From the NCBI RefSeq assembly GCF_002632485.1, contig NZ_NIBU01000020.1, forward strand, positions 1 to 63,107: a stretch of DNA of 63,107 nucleotides, given 5' to 3'. Positions within the stretch are counted from its first letter, which is position 1; every line of letters begins with the position of its first letter. The notes beneath the pieces are model-generated. The model was not told where the DNA came from and made no database searches. It saw only the letters and a list, made by a program, of their open reading frames with translations. Below, in pieces: positions 47,636-56,565 of the stretch. Position numbers and translations under genes: made by a program. Source of the DNA: Xenorhabdus innexi (GTDB lineage: Bacteria > Pseudomonadota > Gammaproteobacteria > Enterobacterales > Enterobacteriaceae).

Positions 47636-47717
47636 TATACTCTTCGTCTTTCAAGTTGCCGCTTTATTGGCTGCACTCACTTATTCCGGCGATGCATCTT
47701 GAAACTTATTAAGTATA
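47636..47717. repeat. Shortened ERIC element between yafS and gloB
   Basis: Bounded by TATAC and GTATA; on the minus strand TTTCAAGATGCATCGCCGG, AATAAGTGAGTGCAGCCAAT, and ACTTGAAAGACGA. Both ends align with the element at 18309-18505, but the central ~45 bp of a 127 bp ERIC is missing, giving 82 bp. It lies in the divergent yafS/gloB promoter region. Confidence 0.75.
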
Positions 47718-47743
47718 AAATCGATTGCTAAACGAGGCATATA

Positions 47744-48499
47744 ATGAAGCTTATCAGGCTACCGGCCCTTTCGGATAACTACATTTGGTTACTTTGCGAC
47801 GAAAACAAACATTGTGTCATTATTGATCCTGCTGAATCACAGCCTGTTATAGATATTTTAGCAGCCAGCCAACTTATTCCCGTAGCCATCCTGCTGACAC
47901 ACCATCATCACGATCACGTTGGTGGTGTTGCCGGGCTGCTCAAACAACATCCTAAATTACCTGTATATGGCCCAGAAGAGACTCAAAGTAAAGGGGCAAC
48001 TCATATTGTTCATGAAAATGATCTTATTGAAACAGGTCACTTTTCCTTTCAGGTTATCGCACTACCGGGTCATACCCTTGGACATATTGCTTTCTATCAG
48101 GCGCCTTATCTATTTTGTGGGGATACTTTGTTTTCAGCAGGATGTGGCAGACTCTTCGAAGGTACTGCTGAACAGATGTTTTCTTCCCTTGGGAAAATTG
48201 CCTCGTTGCCTGATGAGACTCTGATCTGCTGCGCCCATGAATATACTGCCGCTAATATGGAATTTGCGCTGGCGGTATTACCGGAAAATCAGACTATTAG
48301 AGATTATTATAAAAAAATTATCGCGTTACGCGAAAAAGATCAGGCAACAGTCCCTACCACATTGAAAAAAGAGAAAAAAATTAACGTTTTTCTAAATTGT
48401 CACGATATTGATTTACAAAAAAATATCGGTATTAAACCTAATTCAATACCACTTTATTCTGTTTTTCAGCAATTAAGGGCTTATAAAGATCGATTTTGA
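47744..48499 (+). CDS. gloB: Hydroxyacylglutathione hydrolase (glyoxalase II)
   Basis: 251 residues (E. coli 251). Metallo-beta-lactamase fold with THHHHDHVGG, PGHTLGHIAF, FCGDTLFSAGCGRLFEGT and CAHEYTAANMEFA metal ligands. Hydrolyses S-lactoylglutathione. The C-terminal part is unusually Lys-rich (LKKEKKINVFL) compared with E. coli. Confidence 0.95.
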   Translation: MKLIRLPALSDNYIWLLCDENKHCVIIDPAESQPVIDILAASQLIPVAILLTHHHHDHVGGVAGLLKQHPKLPVYGPEETQSKGATHIVHENDLIETGHFSFQVIALPGHTLGHIAFYQAPYLFCGDTLFSAGCGRLFEGTAEQMFSSLGKIASLPDETLICCAHEYTAANMEFALAVLPENQTIRDYYKKIIALREKDQATVPTTLKKEKKINVFLNCHDIDLQKNIGIKPNSIPLYSVFQQLRAYKDRF

Positions 48500-48571
48500 T
48501 TTTTTCGGGTTGTCTTCTGTGTAATAGGTCAGTATGATTGCTCACCTTTTAGGCAAACATCAAAGCAGAAT

Positions 48572-49918
48572 ATGAAGACAAAAGCGATCCTATTCGCATC
48601 TGTCCTGCTTGCCGGGTGTCAGTCGGGGCTGCAACCAAAGTCCCCTTCCCAGCAGCATACACAGAAGATGTCTTCAACGAGTCAGAAAACAAACGGTATT
48701 GCAGAACCAGAGGAGACTGCAAACTGGAAGGAGAGTCCGACAGCTCAACAAGATTTGTGGGGACATATCCGTGATGAGTTGAAGATGGAAATTCCTGATA
48801 ACAACAGGGTTCGTGAACAACAGAATTACTACCTGAAACACAAGAGCTATCTCCAAAATGTAGCGTTACGCGCAGAACCCTATATGTACTGGATCGTCGA
48901 ACAGATTGATCAGCGACATATGCCTATGGAAGTAGCTTTGCTTCCCATAGTGGAGAGTGCTTTTAATCCGCATGCTACATCTTACGCCAACGCAGTTGGT
49001 TTATGGCAGATAATTCCCAGCACAGGCCGCCATTACGGGCTGACGCAGGATAAATGGTACGATGCGCGTCGAGATGTTGCGGCATCCACAACCGCTGCCC
49101 TGAATATGCTTGAGCGTTTGAATGTACGTTTTAACGGAGACTGGCTACTGACTATAGCCGCTTATAATAGTGGCGAAGGCCGCGTTATGCGGGCGATCAG
49201 AGAAAATCAGTCCCGGGGGAAACCAACTGATTTTTGGTCATTGGCATTGCCACGTGAAACAATGCATTACGTTCCTAAGATACTGGCGCTCAGTAATGTC
49301 ATTCGTCAAAACGAAAAATATGGCTTTAAATTACCAAAACCTAACAATCAGCAAGCACTGGCTAAAATTGAAGTAGGGCAGCAAATCACGCTCTCACAGG
49401 CGGCTGAGTTATCGGGGCTTCCCCTAACCTCCATAAAAGCCTATAACCCCGGTTATAAGCAGGGCATGACATCTCCTCATGGGCCACATTACATTATGTT
49501 GCCAAAGGAAAATGCCAGTCAGCTAAAACACTCTCTGACAGATAAAAATGTTCTGAATGAGATCCGGCTGGCCGTTGCACAAAATATTCGGCAGTTACAT
49601 CAGCAGAACCATTATACCGTTCGTTCTGGTGATACCTTGTCCGCTATCGCAAAGCGTTTTAAGACATCTCACCATCAACTACAGAGATTAAATGGTCTGA
49701 AAACCGCTGACAGGCTCAAAATCGGGCAGGTTTTAAAAGTCAATAGTCAGGAAGTGAATAGTAATGAACCTGTTAAATATCAGGTTCGTAAAGGTGATTC
49801 TTTTTCCAGCATTGCGAAACGGCACGGTGTGAATCTTAATGATTTGATGAACTGGAATAAAAGCATCAAGGTCAAAGACATGAAACCGGGTCTGGCTCTG
49901 ACGCTTTACCTCAACTGA
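48572..49918 (+). CDS. mltD: Membrane-bound lytic murein transglycosylase D
   Basis: 448 residues. Lipobox LLAGC (Cys 16); SLT domain at ~105-230 with catalytic Glu 128 in LPIVESAFNP and AVGLWQIIPSTGRHYGL; then two LysM modules at ~343-386 and ~401-447 for peptidoglycan binding. Cleaves murein to 1,6-anhydro products in the outer membrane. Follows gloB as in E. coli. Confidence 0.95.
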   Translation: MKTKAILFASVLLAGCQSGLQPKSPSQQHTQKMSSTSQKTNGIAEPEETANWKESPTAQQDLWGHIRDELKMEIPDNNRVREQQNYYLKHKSYLQNVALRAEPYMYWIVEQIDQRHMPMEVALLPIVESAFNPHATSYANAVGLWQIIPSTGRHYGLTQDKWYDARRDVAASTTAALNMLERLNVRFNGDWLLTIAAYNSGEGRVMRAIRENQSRGKPTDFWSLALPRETMHYVPKILALSNVIRQNEKYGFKLPKPNNQQALAKIEVGQQITLSQAAELSGLPLTSIKAYNPGYKQGMTSPHGPHYIMLPKENASQLKHSLTDKNVLNEIRLAVAQNIRQLHQQNHYTVRSGDTLSAIAKRFKTSHHQLQRLNGLKTADRLKIGQVLKVNSQEVNSNEPVKYQVRKGDSFSSIAKRHGVNLNDLMNWNKSIKVKDMKPGLALTLYLN

Positions 49919-49942
49919 TTCAGTTTATTCCATCCGCATAAG

Positions 49943-49972
49943 ACTCTCTGCCTTTTAGGTAGAGAGTTTTTT
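49943..49972 (+). terminator. Terminator of mltD
   Basis: ACTCTCT / AGAGAGT stem with inner CC/GG pairs and a run of six T residues. It ends the gloB-mltD block before the accessory island. Confidence 0.85.
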
Positions 49973-50059
49973 GTATCTGCAATAAATTTATAACTTGAGT
50001 TGATAGTCCCTTCAGTTTAAAAATTAACTGTAAAACATACTCTGATGGAGTGATAGATT

Positions 50060-50668
50060 ATGTCTTGGGAAAAGGTTTTTATCCTACTGTGTAGTTCCGA
50101 TGGTCACATCTATTCAGCCGCAGATGCTGCCAGACGGCGTTATCGAGTCAGGCCATCACGCTGTTACGCCTCTCTCGGCATGACCAATTTCTTACCCTTG
50201 AATAGTAATCCTCCGCCATTCAGGCATTGTGACCTCAACTCCAAGTTACTTATTTTTGCACACGGCACAGTAAATAACACAATTTATATAGACGGGGAGG
50301 GAGAATTCAATGGCAGGCAACTTGCAGAATTACTTATCAGTTGTGGATTAAAAAACATTGGCTTAGTCTCAATTAAAGCCTGTAGAAGTGGTTTAGGGAA
50401 TCTTTTAACTACCTTTGTTCACAACTTCAGGAATAGAGCAAGAATTGGCTGGGCTATAGGGTATAAAGGCGATATTATTTCTATTCCTTGGAGCCAAAAG
50501 CACATTTATATGTCACCGCTAGACGTATGTACACGCATACTGAACTATAAAATGCCGGATAGTTATAGAATCACTATTGTTGAAGGAAATACTCGCGTTG
50601 TTCATCCCGACAGCCGGAGATATAGCCATTTTACTGGCGTTAATCTTATTGATTTTGATGATGATTAA
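50060..50668 (+). CDS. Putative clan CD (C80/caspase-like) cysteine peptidase-like protein
   Basis: 202 residues, no signal peptide. The clan CD dyad is visible: a hydrophobic strand ending in His-Gly (KLLIFAHGTV, His 68) and a second strand ending in Ala-Cys (GLVSIKACRSG, Cys 108). The block between, FNGRQLAELLISCGLKNI, resembles the helix of MARTX-type C80 domains (GYSADELAVKL), and RNRARIGWAIGYKGDI follows the Cys as there. It is therefore likely a free-standing C80-like domain, perhaps an effector or toxin module; activity is inferred. Residues 1-55 are Arg/Pro-rich and unrecognised. It is 141 bp past mltD, followed by a MepB-family gene. Confidence 0.6.
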   Translation: MSWEKVFILLCSSDGHIYSAADAARRRYRVRPSRCYASLGMTNFLPLNSNPPPFRHCDLNSKLLIFAHGTVNNTIYIDGEGEFNGRQLAELLISCGLKNIGLVSIKACRSGLGNLLTTFVHNFRNRARIGWAIGYKGDIISIPWSQKHIYMSPLDVCTRILNYKMPDSYRITIVEGNTRVVHPDSRRYSHFTGVNLIDFDDD

Positions 50669-50770
50669 ATGTACCTGAACTCTTTTATTGACTTATTATT
50701 TGAATATTCTGAAAATATTCACCTATGCTTATGATTTTTCAATACTTGTCATAAATAAAGGAAATTTACC

Positions 50771-51301
50771 TTGTCACCACTCACTGACACTGAAAATAAT
50801 TTGCCGGATAGTTTTAATCAAATATACAACCACCTATTATTTCCTGCTGGTTTTAGTCTGAGTTCCCCACCCTGCCGAGAAAATGAAAGCCGTGATTATG
50901 AGGCAATACAATTCTGTTTGAATGGAAAATTAATCCTTTTTCGTCAGGCTAAAATCACTCCGCGTAAAATCGGCCAATTTGTCACTCTATGGAAAAGGCC
51001 TTTTCCTGATGCAGAAATTATGCCGTTTGAACCTGAAGATAATATTGATTTTTGTCTGATAGCCACTTTTTCAGGAGATAAAAAAGGCTTTTTTTTGTTT
51101 GATTCAGATATCTTGATCAAGAAAGGCATATTTGCATCTGAAACTAATGATGGAAAAAGAGCTATCCGTGTATACCCTTCTTGGGATTTACCCAATTCTA
51201 AACAAGCAATTCAAACCCAAAAGTGGCAGTCATCTTATTTTATAAACTTCAATAACCCATTACCCATGATTAAACAATTTAAGGATATATTAAACAAGTA
51301 A
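50771..51301 (+). CDS. MepB-family protein
   Basis: 176 residues starting at a TTG (AAAGGA 8 bp upstream; no nearby ATG in frame). MepB domain features: ITPRKIGQFVTLWKR (62-76), a phenylalanine-rich FFLFDSDILIKKGIF segment, KRAIRVYPSW (129-138) and TQKWQSSYF (149-157). MepB was first named in the staphylococcal mepRAB locus; its function is unknown. It follows the peptidase-like gene by 102 bp on the same strand; a functional link between the two is possible but unproven. Confidence 0.8.
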   Translation: MSPLTDTENNLPDSFNQIYNHLLFPAGFSLSSPPCRENESRDYEAIQFCLNGKLILFRQAKITPRKIGQFVTLWKRPFPDAEIMPFEPEDNIDFCLIATFSGDKKGFFLFDSDILIKKGIFASETNDGKRAIRVYPSWDLPNSKQAIQTQKWQSSYFINFNNPLPMIKQFKDILNK

Positions 51302-51403
51302 AATAATAACCTTTATGTATTATAAAGATAATAAAAAAATAACTCATTGAAATAGCCACTCTATTTATATATAAATACCTTTCAATAAACAAGGAAACAA
51401 TCT

Positions 51404-51694
51404 ATGTATAAGAATGGTTATTTTGTCACAGCGGAAATTAGAGCTAAAGAGAATACAGACCTTAATATCGTTATCAAAGAGCTAAAAACCTTACAAGAAA
51501 AAACATTGTTAGAACCGGGTTGTGAAATATTCTTCATCCAACAATCAAACGAAAACCCGAACACATTTATCATGTGGGAAAAATTCATTAGCCCGGAGGC
51601 TTTAAAAAAACACTTTGAGTATGACCATACCAAGTATTATTTATCACTGGATTTGACAGAAGTTATTCAGGTATTTACTACTGATACGATTTAA
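51404..51694 (+). CDS. ABM-family (quinol monooxygenase-like) protein
   Basis: 96 residues, a small ferredoxin-like alpha/beta fold of the antibiotic biosynthesis monooxygenase family: FVTAEIRAKENTDLNIVIKE, LEPGCEIFFIQQSNENPNTF, IMWEKFISPEALKKHFEYDH (with the conserved WE and H). Substrate unknown. Probably cotranscribed with the RidA gene 47 bp downstream, forming a small stress/detoxification pair. Confidence 0.8.
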   Translation: MYKNGYFVTAEIRAKENTDLNIVIKELKTLQEKTLLEPGCEIFFIQQSNENPNTFIMWEKFISPEALKKHFEYDHTKYYLSLDLTEVIQVFTTDTI

Positions 51695-51741
51695 CCATAT
51701 CAAAATAGTTCCACTCCAGAACTTTATATAAGGGGGCTCTC

Positions 51742-52119
51742 ATGGTTACCAGAGTAAATTATACTAATCTTCCACAAGTGAAAGGCCCTTATGTACATGC
51801 GGTAAAACATCAAGGCTTACTATATATTTCAGGGCTTACCGCACTGGGTACGGAATCACTACAGGATGATGTTGAATCACAGACCCTTGCTATTCTCCAA
51901 CAAATGACATCCATTCTTGAACAGGAAAAATGTTACAAATCCGATTTAATTAAATTTACTATCTTTGTTAAGGATATCAGCCAACTCCCGCTTATTCGTC
52001 CTTTATTATTTAACTTCTGTGAAGGTAATTTACCCGCGTGTTCTCTGGTAGAAATCTCAAATCTTGTCCACCCGGATTTGAAAATAGAAATCGAATCGAT
52101 TGTTGCTGTCAGGAACTGA
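51742..52119 (+). CDS. RidA/YjgF-family protein
   Basis: 125 residues. KGPYVHAVKHQGLLYISGLT, QTLAILQQMTSILEQEKCYK and FTIFVKDISQL match the RidA fold, and VEISNLVHPDLKIEIESIVA is the C-terminal block. The catalytic Arg of canonical RidA (position ~105) is replaced by a Glu/Ser context here (SLVEISNL), so it belongs to a non-archetypal Rid subgroup and may not be an imine deaminase. GGGGGCT ribosome site. Confidence 0.85.
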   Translation: MVTRVNYTNLPQVKGPYVHAVKHQGLLYISGLTALGTESLQDDVESQTLAILQQMTSILEQEKCYKSDLIKFTIFVKDISQLPLIRPLLFNFCEGNLPACSLVEISNLVHPDLKIEIESIVAVRN

Positions 52120-52165
52120 TTTATATAGAAAAAGCGGCAGGCAATAGAGGGAAGGTAGCCAGTCG

Positions 52166-52204
52166 GTATGCTGCCCTATTGTGCAATACAGTCAGGCAGC
52201 ATAC
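52166..52204. terminator. Hairpin between ridA-type gene and yadH
   Basis: Perfect 10 bp stem GTATGCTGCC / GGCAGCATAC with a 19 nt loop between converging genes; no U-tract. Confidence 0.55.
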
Positions 52205-52218
52205 TTGTACGAGCTGTT

Positions 52219-52989
52219 TTAAGTTCTCAGCCCTCTGCCGGATTCGATTAAATACCAAGCCAGTAAGTAAAAACCCAGTATAAACACTCCCAGCATCCCC
52301 AGAGTCATAGCCAGAGAGACATCCGCAATACCAAGAAAGCCATAGCGGAACCCACTGATCATATATACGATAGGATTCAGCTTCGATACCATCTGCCAAA
52401 ATTCAGGCAACAAGGTCAGAGAATAAAAGACGCCTCCCAAATAGGTCAACGGAGTCAGAACAAACGTCGGGATAATGCTGATATCATCAAAAGTCTTCGC
52501 AAAAATGGCATTCAGTAAACCAGCCAGTGCAAACAATATTGATGTTGCCAGCAGAGTTATTACCACCATTCCCCATGAGTGAATCTGCAATGGCATGAAA
52601 AACAGGGAAACCACAGTAACCAGAATACCGACAAGCACACCCCTAGCAACGCCTCCACCAACAAACCCGGCAATAATGACATGAGTCGGAACAGGAGCAA
52701 CCAGAACCTCCTCAATACTGCGCTGGAATTTAGCACCAAAGAAAGAAGAGGAAACATTTGAATATGAATTCGTGATCACAGACATCATAATCAGCCCGGG
52801 AACAATAAACTGCATATATGCAACGCCTCCCATTTCACCAATACGGGAGCCGACTAAGTTACCGAAAATGACAAAATAGAGAGACATGGTAATCACGGGA
52901 GGCAGCAGAGTTTGCACCCAAATTCGCCCAAAGCGGGTAATTTCCTTAATCCAGATGGTTTTCAGAGCCACCCAATAGAGTTGGATCAT
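52219..52989 (-). CDS. yadH: ABC transporter permease YadH
   Basis: 256 residues, six-helix ABC-2 permease: LYWVALKTIWIKEITRFGRI, FIVPGLIMMSVITNSYSNVS, LTPLTYLGGVFYSLTLLPEF. It forms an exporter with YadG; the substrate is unknown. Overlaps yadG by 4 bp. Confidence 0.93.
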   Translation of the reverse strand: MIQLYWVALKTIWIKEITRFGRIWVQTLLPPVITMSLYFVIFGNLVGSRIGEMGGVAYMQFIVPGLIMMSVITNSYSNVSSSFFGAKFQRSIEEVLVAPVPTHVIIAGFVGGGVARGVLVGILVTVVSLFFMPLQIHSWGMVVITLLATSILFALAGLLNAIFAKTFDDISIIPTFVLTPLTYLGGVFYSLTLLPEFWQMVSKLNPIVYMISGFRYGFLGIADVSLAMTLGMLGVFILGFYLLAWYLIESGRGLRT

Positions 52990-53912
52990 AAATGAGCTCC
53001 TTGGCTATTATTTGTCAACCCAACAAACAGCTCTTCCAAACGATTCGCTTTGTTGCGCATACTATTAATTTGAATACCCTGCGTACTTAATTGGGAGAAA
53101 ATATCATTTAGCCCCTGTCCCCGCTTCACATCAACTTCTAATGTCGTCGTATCAATCAGACGATAGCTGTAACCCTGAAGAACCGGCATATTTCCTTCAG
53201 GAGCTAAATCAAGCAAGAACGTTTCCAATTCCAGTCGGCTGAGCAAATCTTTCATACTGGTATTTTCCACCAGCTCACCATGCTGAATGATGCCAATATT
53301 GCGGCAGAGCATTTCCGCTTCTTCCAGATAGTGAGTTGTCAGAATAATCGTGGTTCCCTGTTCATTCAGCGTCTTCAAAAAGTCCCACATCGAGCGGCGT
53401 AGTTCGATATCAACTCCCGCTGTCGGTTCATCCAGAATTAATAATTTAGGCTGATGCATCAGGGCGCGGGCGATCATCAGGCGGCGCTTCATTCCCCCTG
53501 ACAGACGAATTGCCCGTTCATTACGTTTTCCCCAGAGATCGAGCTGTGACAGATAGGTTTCCGCCCTGCTCTGTGCCACATTGCGCGGTACGCCATAATA
53601 TCCCGCCTGATTCAGCACAATCTGAATCACCGTTTCAAATGGGTTAAAATTAAACTCCTGCGGAACTAATCCCAGTTGCCGTTTAGCATTGACCAGATCT
53701 GTATCAATATCGTATCCAAATACGTTAACCTTACCGCTGCTCTTATTGACCAGAGAACTAATAATACCGATAGTTGTTGATTTCCCGGCACCATTCGGTC
53801 CCAAAAGCGCGTAGAAATCGCCTGTTTCCACTTTCAGATCAATCCCACGCAGTGCTTTTACTCCACCGTTATAGGTTTTTGTAAGCTGCGTCAATTCCAA
53901 TGCATAAGCCAT
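52986..53912 (-). CDS. yadG: ABC transporter ATP-binding protein YadG
   Basis: 308 residues. Walker A GPNGAGKST (~38-46), signature LSGGMKRRL, Walker B LLILDEPTAGVD and the H-loop TTHYLEEAE. Divergent from can across 184 bp, as in E. coli. Confidence 0.94.
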   Translation of the reverse strand: MAYALELTQLTKTYNGGVKALRGIDLKVETGDFYALLGPNGAGKSTTIGIISSLVNKSSGKVNVFGYDIDTDLVNAKRQLGLVPQEFNFNPFETVIQIVLNQAGYYGVPRNVAQSRAETYLSQLDLWGKRNERAIRLSGGMKRRLMIARALMHQPKLLILDEPTAGVDIELRRSMWDFLKTLNEQGTTIILTTHYLEEAEMLCRNIGIIQHGELVENTSMKDLLSRLELETFLLDLAPEGNMPVLQGYSYRLIDTTTLEVDVKRGQGLNDIFSQLSTQGIQINSMRNKANRLEELFVGLTNNSQGAHL

Positions 53913-54096
53913 AAGTAAACAACACCTTTATTCTTCACTATTTTTGAGTGCAAGATGGAGATTATGCCATTATTTTCCCTGCACTTCTTTTCAATGATAG
54001 GGATCAACTCAAAAACATTACTCAATTAAATATTAAATTCTCAATTAATGTTGTATATGATTCTATCTCAAAAATGTTGCCAGGCTATTAGTCATG

Positions 54097-54747
54097 ATGA
54101 GAAAAATTGAAGAGCTGTTTGCCCGGAACAAGCAGTGGTCAGAGTCCGTAACTGAAGAAAACCCGCATTTCTTCAAGGAATTATCCAAAGCACAAAAGCC
54201 ACATTTTCTATGGATAGGCTGTTCTGATAGCCGTGTTCCTGCTGAAAAACTGATTGATGCTGCACCGGGTGATCTTTTCGTTCACCGGAATGTTGCAAAT
54301 TTAGTTATACATACCGATTTAAATTGTTTATCTGTTGTACAGTATGCTGTCGATGTTTTACAGGTTGAACACATAATCATCTGTGGTCATTACGGATGTG
54401 GTGGTATTGAAGCAGCGGTAAACGGTACGGAATTAGGTTTAATCAATAACTGGCTGCTCCACATTCGTGATTTATGGTACAAACACAGCTCAATGCTTGG
54501 AGAATTACCACCTAATGATCGACTGAACCGCCTATGTGAGCTGAATGTGATTGAACAGGTTTATAACCTTGGCCACTCAACTATTATGCAATCAGCGTGG
54601 AAGCGCGGACAAAAAGTCATGATCCATGGCTGGGTATATGGCCTGAAAGATGGCGAACTGCATGATCTGGATATTACCGCAGACAGTCGTGAAAAACTGG
54701 AACTTAACTACCGTCAGGCTATCTCTAAGCTGGCGCGCAAAAAGTAA
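54097..54747 (+). CDS. can: Beta-carbonic anhydrase Can
   Basis: 216 residues from the second of two adjacent ATGs, which puts the zinc ligands Cys42, Asp44, His98 and Cys101 at the E. coli positions ([17 protein letters not shown]). Interconverts CO2 and bicarbonate. Followed by a strong hairpin and convergent hpt. Confidence 0.96.
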   Translation: MRKIEELFARNKQWSESVTEENPHFFKELSKAQKPHFLWIGCSDSRVPAEKLIDAAPGDLFVHRNVANLVIHTDLNCLSVVQYAVDVLQVEHIIICGHYGCGGIEAAVNGTELGLINNWLLHIRDLWYKHSSMLGELPPNDRLNRLCELNVIEQVYNLGHSTIMQSAWKRGQKVMIHGWVYGLKDGELHDLDITADSREKLELNYRQAISKLARKK

Positions 54748-54764
54748 CCCGCTTACATAAAAAT

Positions 54765-54788
54765 AAATGGCAGCCTTCGCTGCCATTT
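54765..54788. terminator. Bidirectional terminator between can and hpt
   Basis: AAATGGCAGC / GCTGCCATTT, 10 bp stem with a CTTC tetraloop; A-tract before and T-tract after the stem serve both strands. Confidence 0.85.
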
Positions 54789-54820
54789 AAACCAATAACT
54801 TTTTGCATCATTGCAAAAGT

Positions 54821-55363
54821 TTACTCTTCCAGCAGAGTAACATGACCGATATAAGGCAAATGACGATAACGCTGAGCATAATCGATGCCATAACCAACCA
54901 CGAATTTATCTTCAATTGAGTAACCGATCCACTCAACAGGCACATCAACTTCACGACGGGATGGCTTGTTCAGTAGCGTACAAATTGCCAGAGAATTTGG
55001 TTCACGCAGAGACAAAATCTCACGAATTTTATTCAGTGTATTACCTGAATCGATAATATCTTCAACGATTAATACATCTTTACCACGAATATCTTCATCC
55101 AGATCTTTCAGGATTTTCACATCTCGGGTAGAGTCCATTCCGTTGCCATAGCTGGATGCAGTCATAAAATCCACTTCATGAGAAACCTGAATTTCACGGC
55201 ACAAATCGGCCATAAAAATAAACGATCCTCTCAGCAGGCCAACCAATACCAGTTCACGATCACTATTGCGGTAATGCTCTGTAATCTGTTGTCCCAATTC
55301 AGTAATACGTTGTTTAACCTCCTGCTCGGAGATCATCACTTCTACAATATGTTTCAATTTCAC
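54821..55363 (-). CDS. hpt: Hypoxanthine phosphoribosyltransferase
   Basis: 180 residues (E. coli 178). PRPP motif [34 protein letters not shown] and C-terminal [15 protein letters not shown]. Salvages hypoxanthine. Confidence 0.96.
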   Translation of the reverse strand: MKLKHIVEVMISEQEVKQRITELGQQITEHYRNSDRELVLVGLLRGSFIFMADLCREIQVSHEVDFMTASSYGNGMDSTRDVKILKDLDEDIRGKDVLIVEDIIDSGNTLNKIREILSLREPNSLAICTLLNKPSRREVDVPVEWIGYSIEDKFVVGYGIDYAQRYRHLPYIGHVTLLEE

Positions 55364-55579
55364 ATACCTATTTGTTTTAAAACAATAAACCCATATTTAA
55401 TCATGTGATAAATCACCAATATTGATACACCGAGTGATATACAGTTAGTCGCACGAAGACGGGCACATAAGAAAACATGAGAACAAAAATATTTGCGGAG
55501 TATACCAGAAGGTATCGTTTGCGGTAAAAGAGGATGCCGAGCTTAGATGAATGCTATACACAAAGTTTTTCTTCTGCTG

Positions 55580-55915
55580 CTAATCAGTTCGTAAGGCATC
55601 TATAGCAGATACAGGCATTTCGACAACCGTTTTCACGCTCTTATCTATTCTCTCAATAATCCCTGTTCTGGGGCCATTGAGCCATTCATCGCTTTTATAA
55701 AATCTGGCCTGTATAGCTGATAGCTCATCCATATCGTTAAATGCCCGGATAAGATAATAAAAATCGGGGTTATGCAGCGAGTTACCAAAACTCACAACAT
55801 CAATCCCCTGCGAGCGATGCAACGGAACACTGATATTTACCATAATTTCATGAAACTGCTCACCGCATCCTTTTTTTAATTCATACTGAAGTATTTCGAT
55901 GATCTTGTTATCCAT
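55580..55915 (-). CDS. NIPSNAP-family protein
   Basis: 111 residues of the NIPSNAP/dimeric alpha-beta barrel type: IIEILQYELKKGCGEQFHEI, FYYLIRAFNDMDELSAIQAR, FYKSDEWLNGPRTGIIERID. Function unknown in bacteria. It sits where E. coli has cueO/gcd, between hpt and yacC. Confidence 0.8.
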   Translation of the reverse strand: MDNKIIEILQYELKKGCGEQFHEIMVNISVPLHRSQGIDVVSFGNSLHNPDFYYLIRAFNDMDELSAIQARFYKSDEWLNGPRTGIIERIDKSVKTVVEMPVSAIDALRTD

Positions 55916-56129
55916 GTGTTCGCCTTACGTATTGTTATTCTTAACGGAGGAGTAGTCATACCGCTAAAGACATAGTATCAATGAATGAAATATTCATTAA
56001 CATATAATTAAATTTTTAGCAGTAATTAAAATGAGTAAATTTTCCAATTCAGGGAAATAAAGTTTAGCTAATGAAGATATTAATATGTTAACTTAGGCAA
56101 AACGGTAGAAAATCAATATAATAGGAACT

Positions 56130-56477
56130 ATGAGAAAATTTGCCTTATTAACTTACGTCCTGATTCTATTTGGTTTCACACAACCTGTGAAAGCTTTGTC
56201 CGAAAGTGAAGCGGAAGATCTTGCTGATCTCACAGCAGTTTACATCTACCTAAAATATGATTGTGGCTATAGCCAAATTCCCGACAGGGAAATCAGGCGC
56301 ACAGTTGCTTATTTTGCCCAGCGTAACAAATGGGATCTCGGGAATTATGATGGTCAGTTAATGGAGGAACTAAATCAACAGAGCTACAACGACCTGAAGG
56401 GAATCAACCTGACCCATGAGTTAAAATGTCGCTCTCTTGCACGGCACTCCCTCAGTCTGCTTGCTTATGTAAAATAA
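56130..56477 (+). CDS. yacC: YacC pilotin-like secreted protein
   Basis: 115 residues with a signal peptide of ~22 residues (ALLTYVLILFGFTQPVKA) and two Cys (DCGY, ELKCRS) that could form a disulfide. PulS/OutS-like fold as in E. coli YacC. Upstream of speE, as in E. coli. Confidence 0.85.
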   Translation: MRKFALLTYVLILFGFTQPVKALSESEAEDLADLTAVYIYLKYDCGYSQIPDREIRRTVAYFAQRNKWDLGNYDGQLMEELNQQSYNDLKGINLTHELKCRSLARHSLSLLAYVK

Positions 56478-56565
56478 CTTTCTTGTCACTTTCAGGTAAA
56501 TATCACAGTGCAACTAATTCCATTGTTGGCTATTATGTGCGCCTCCTGATTATTGGGAGATCACA

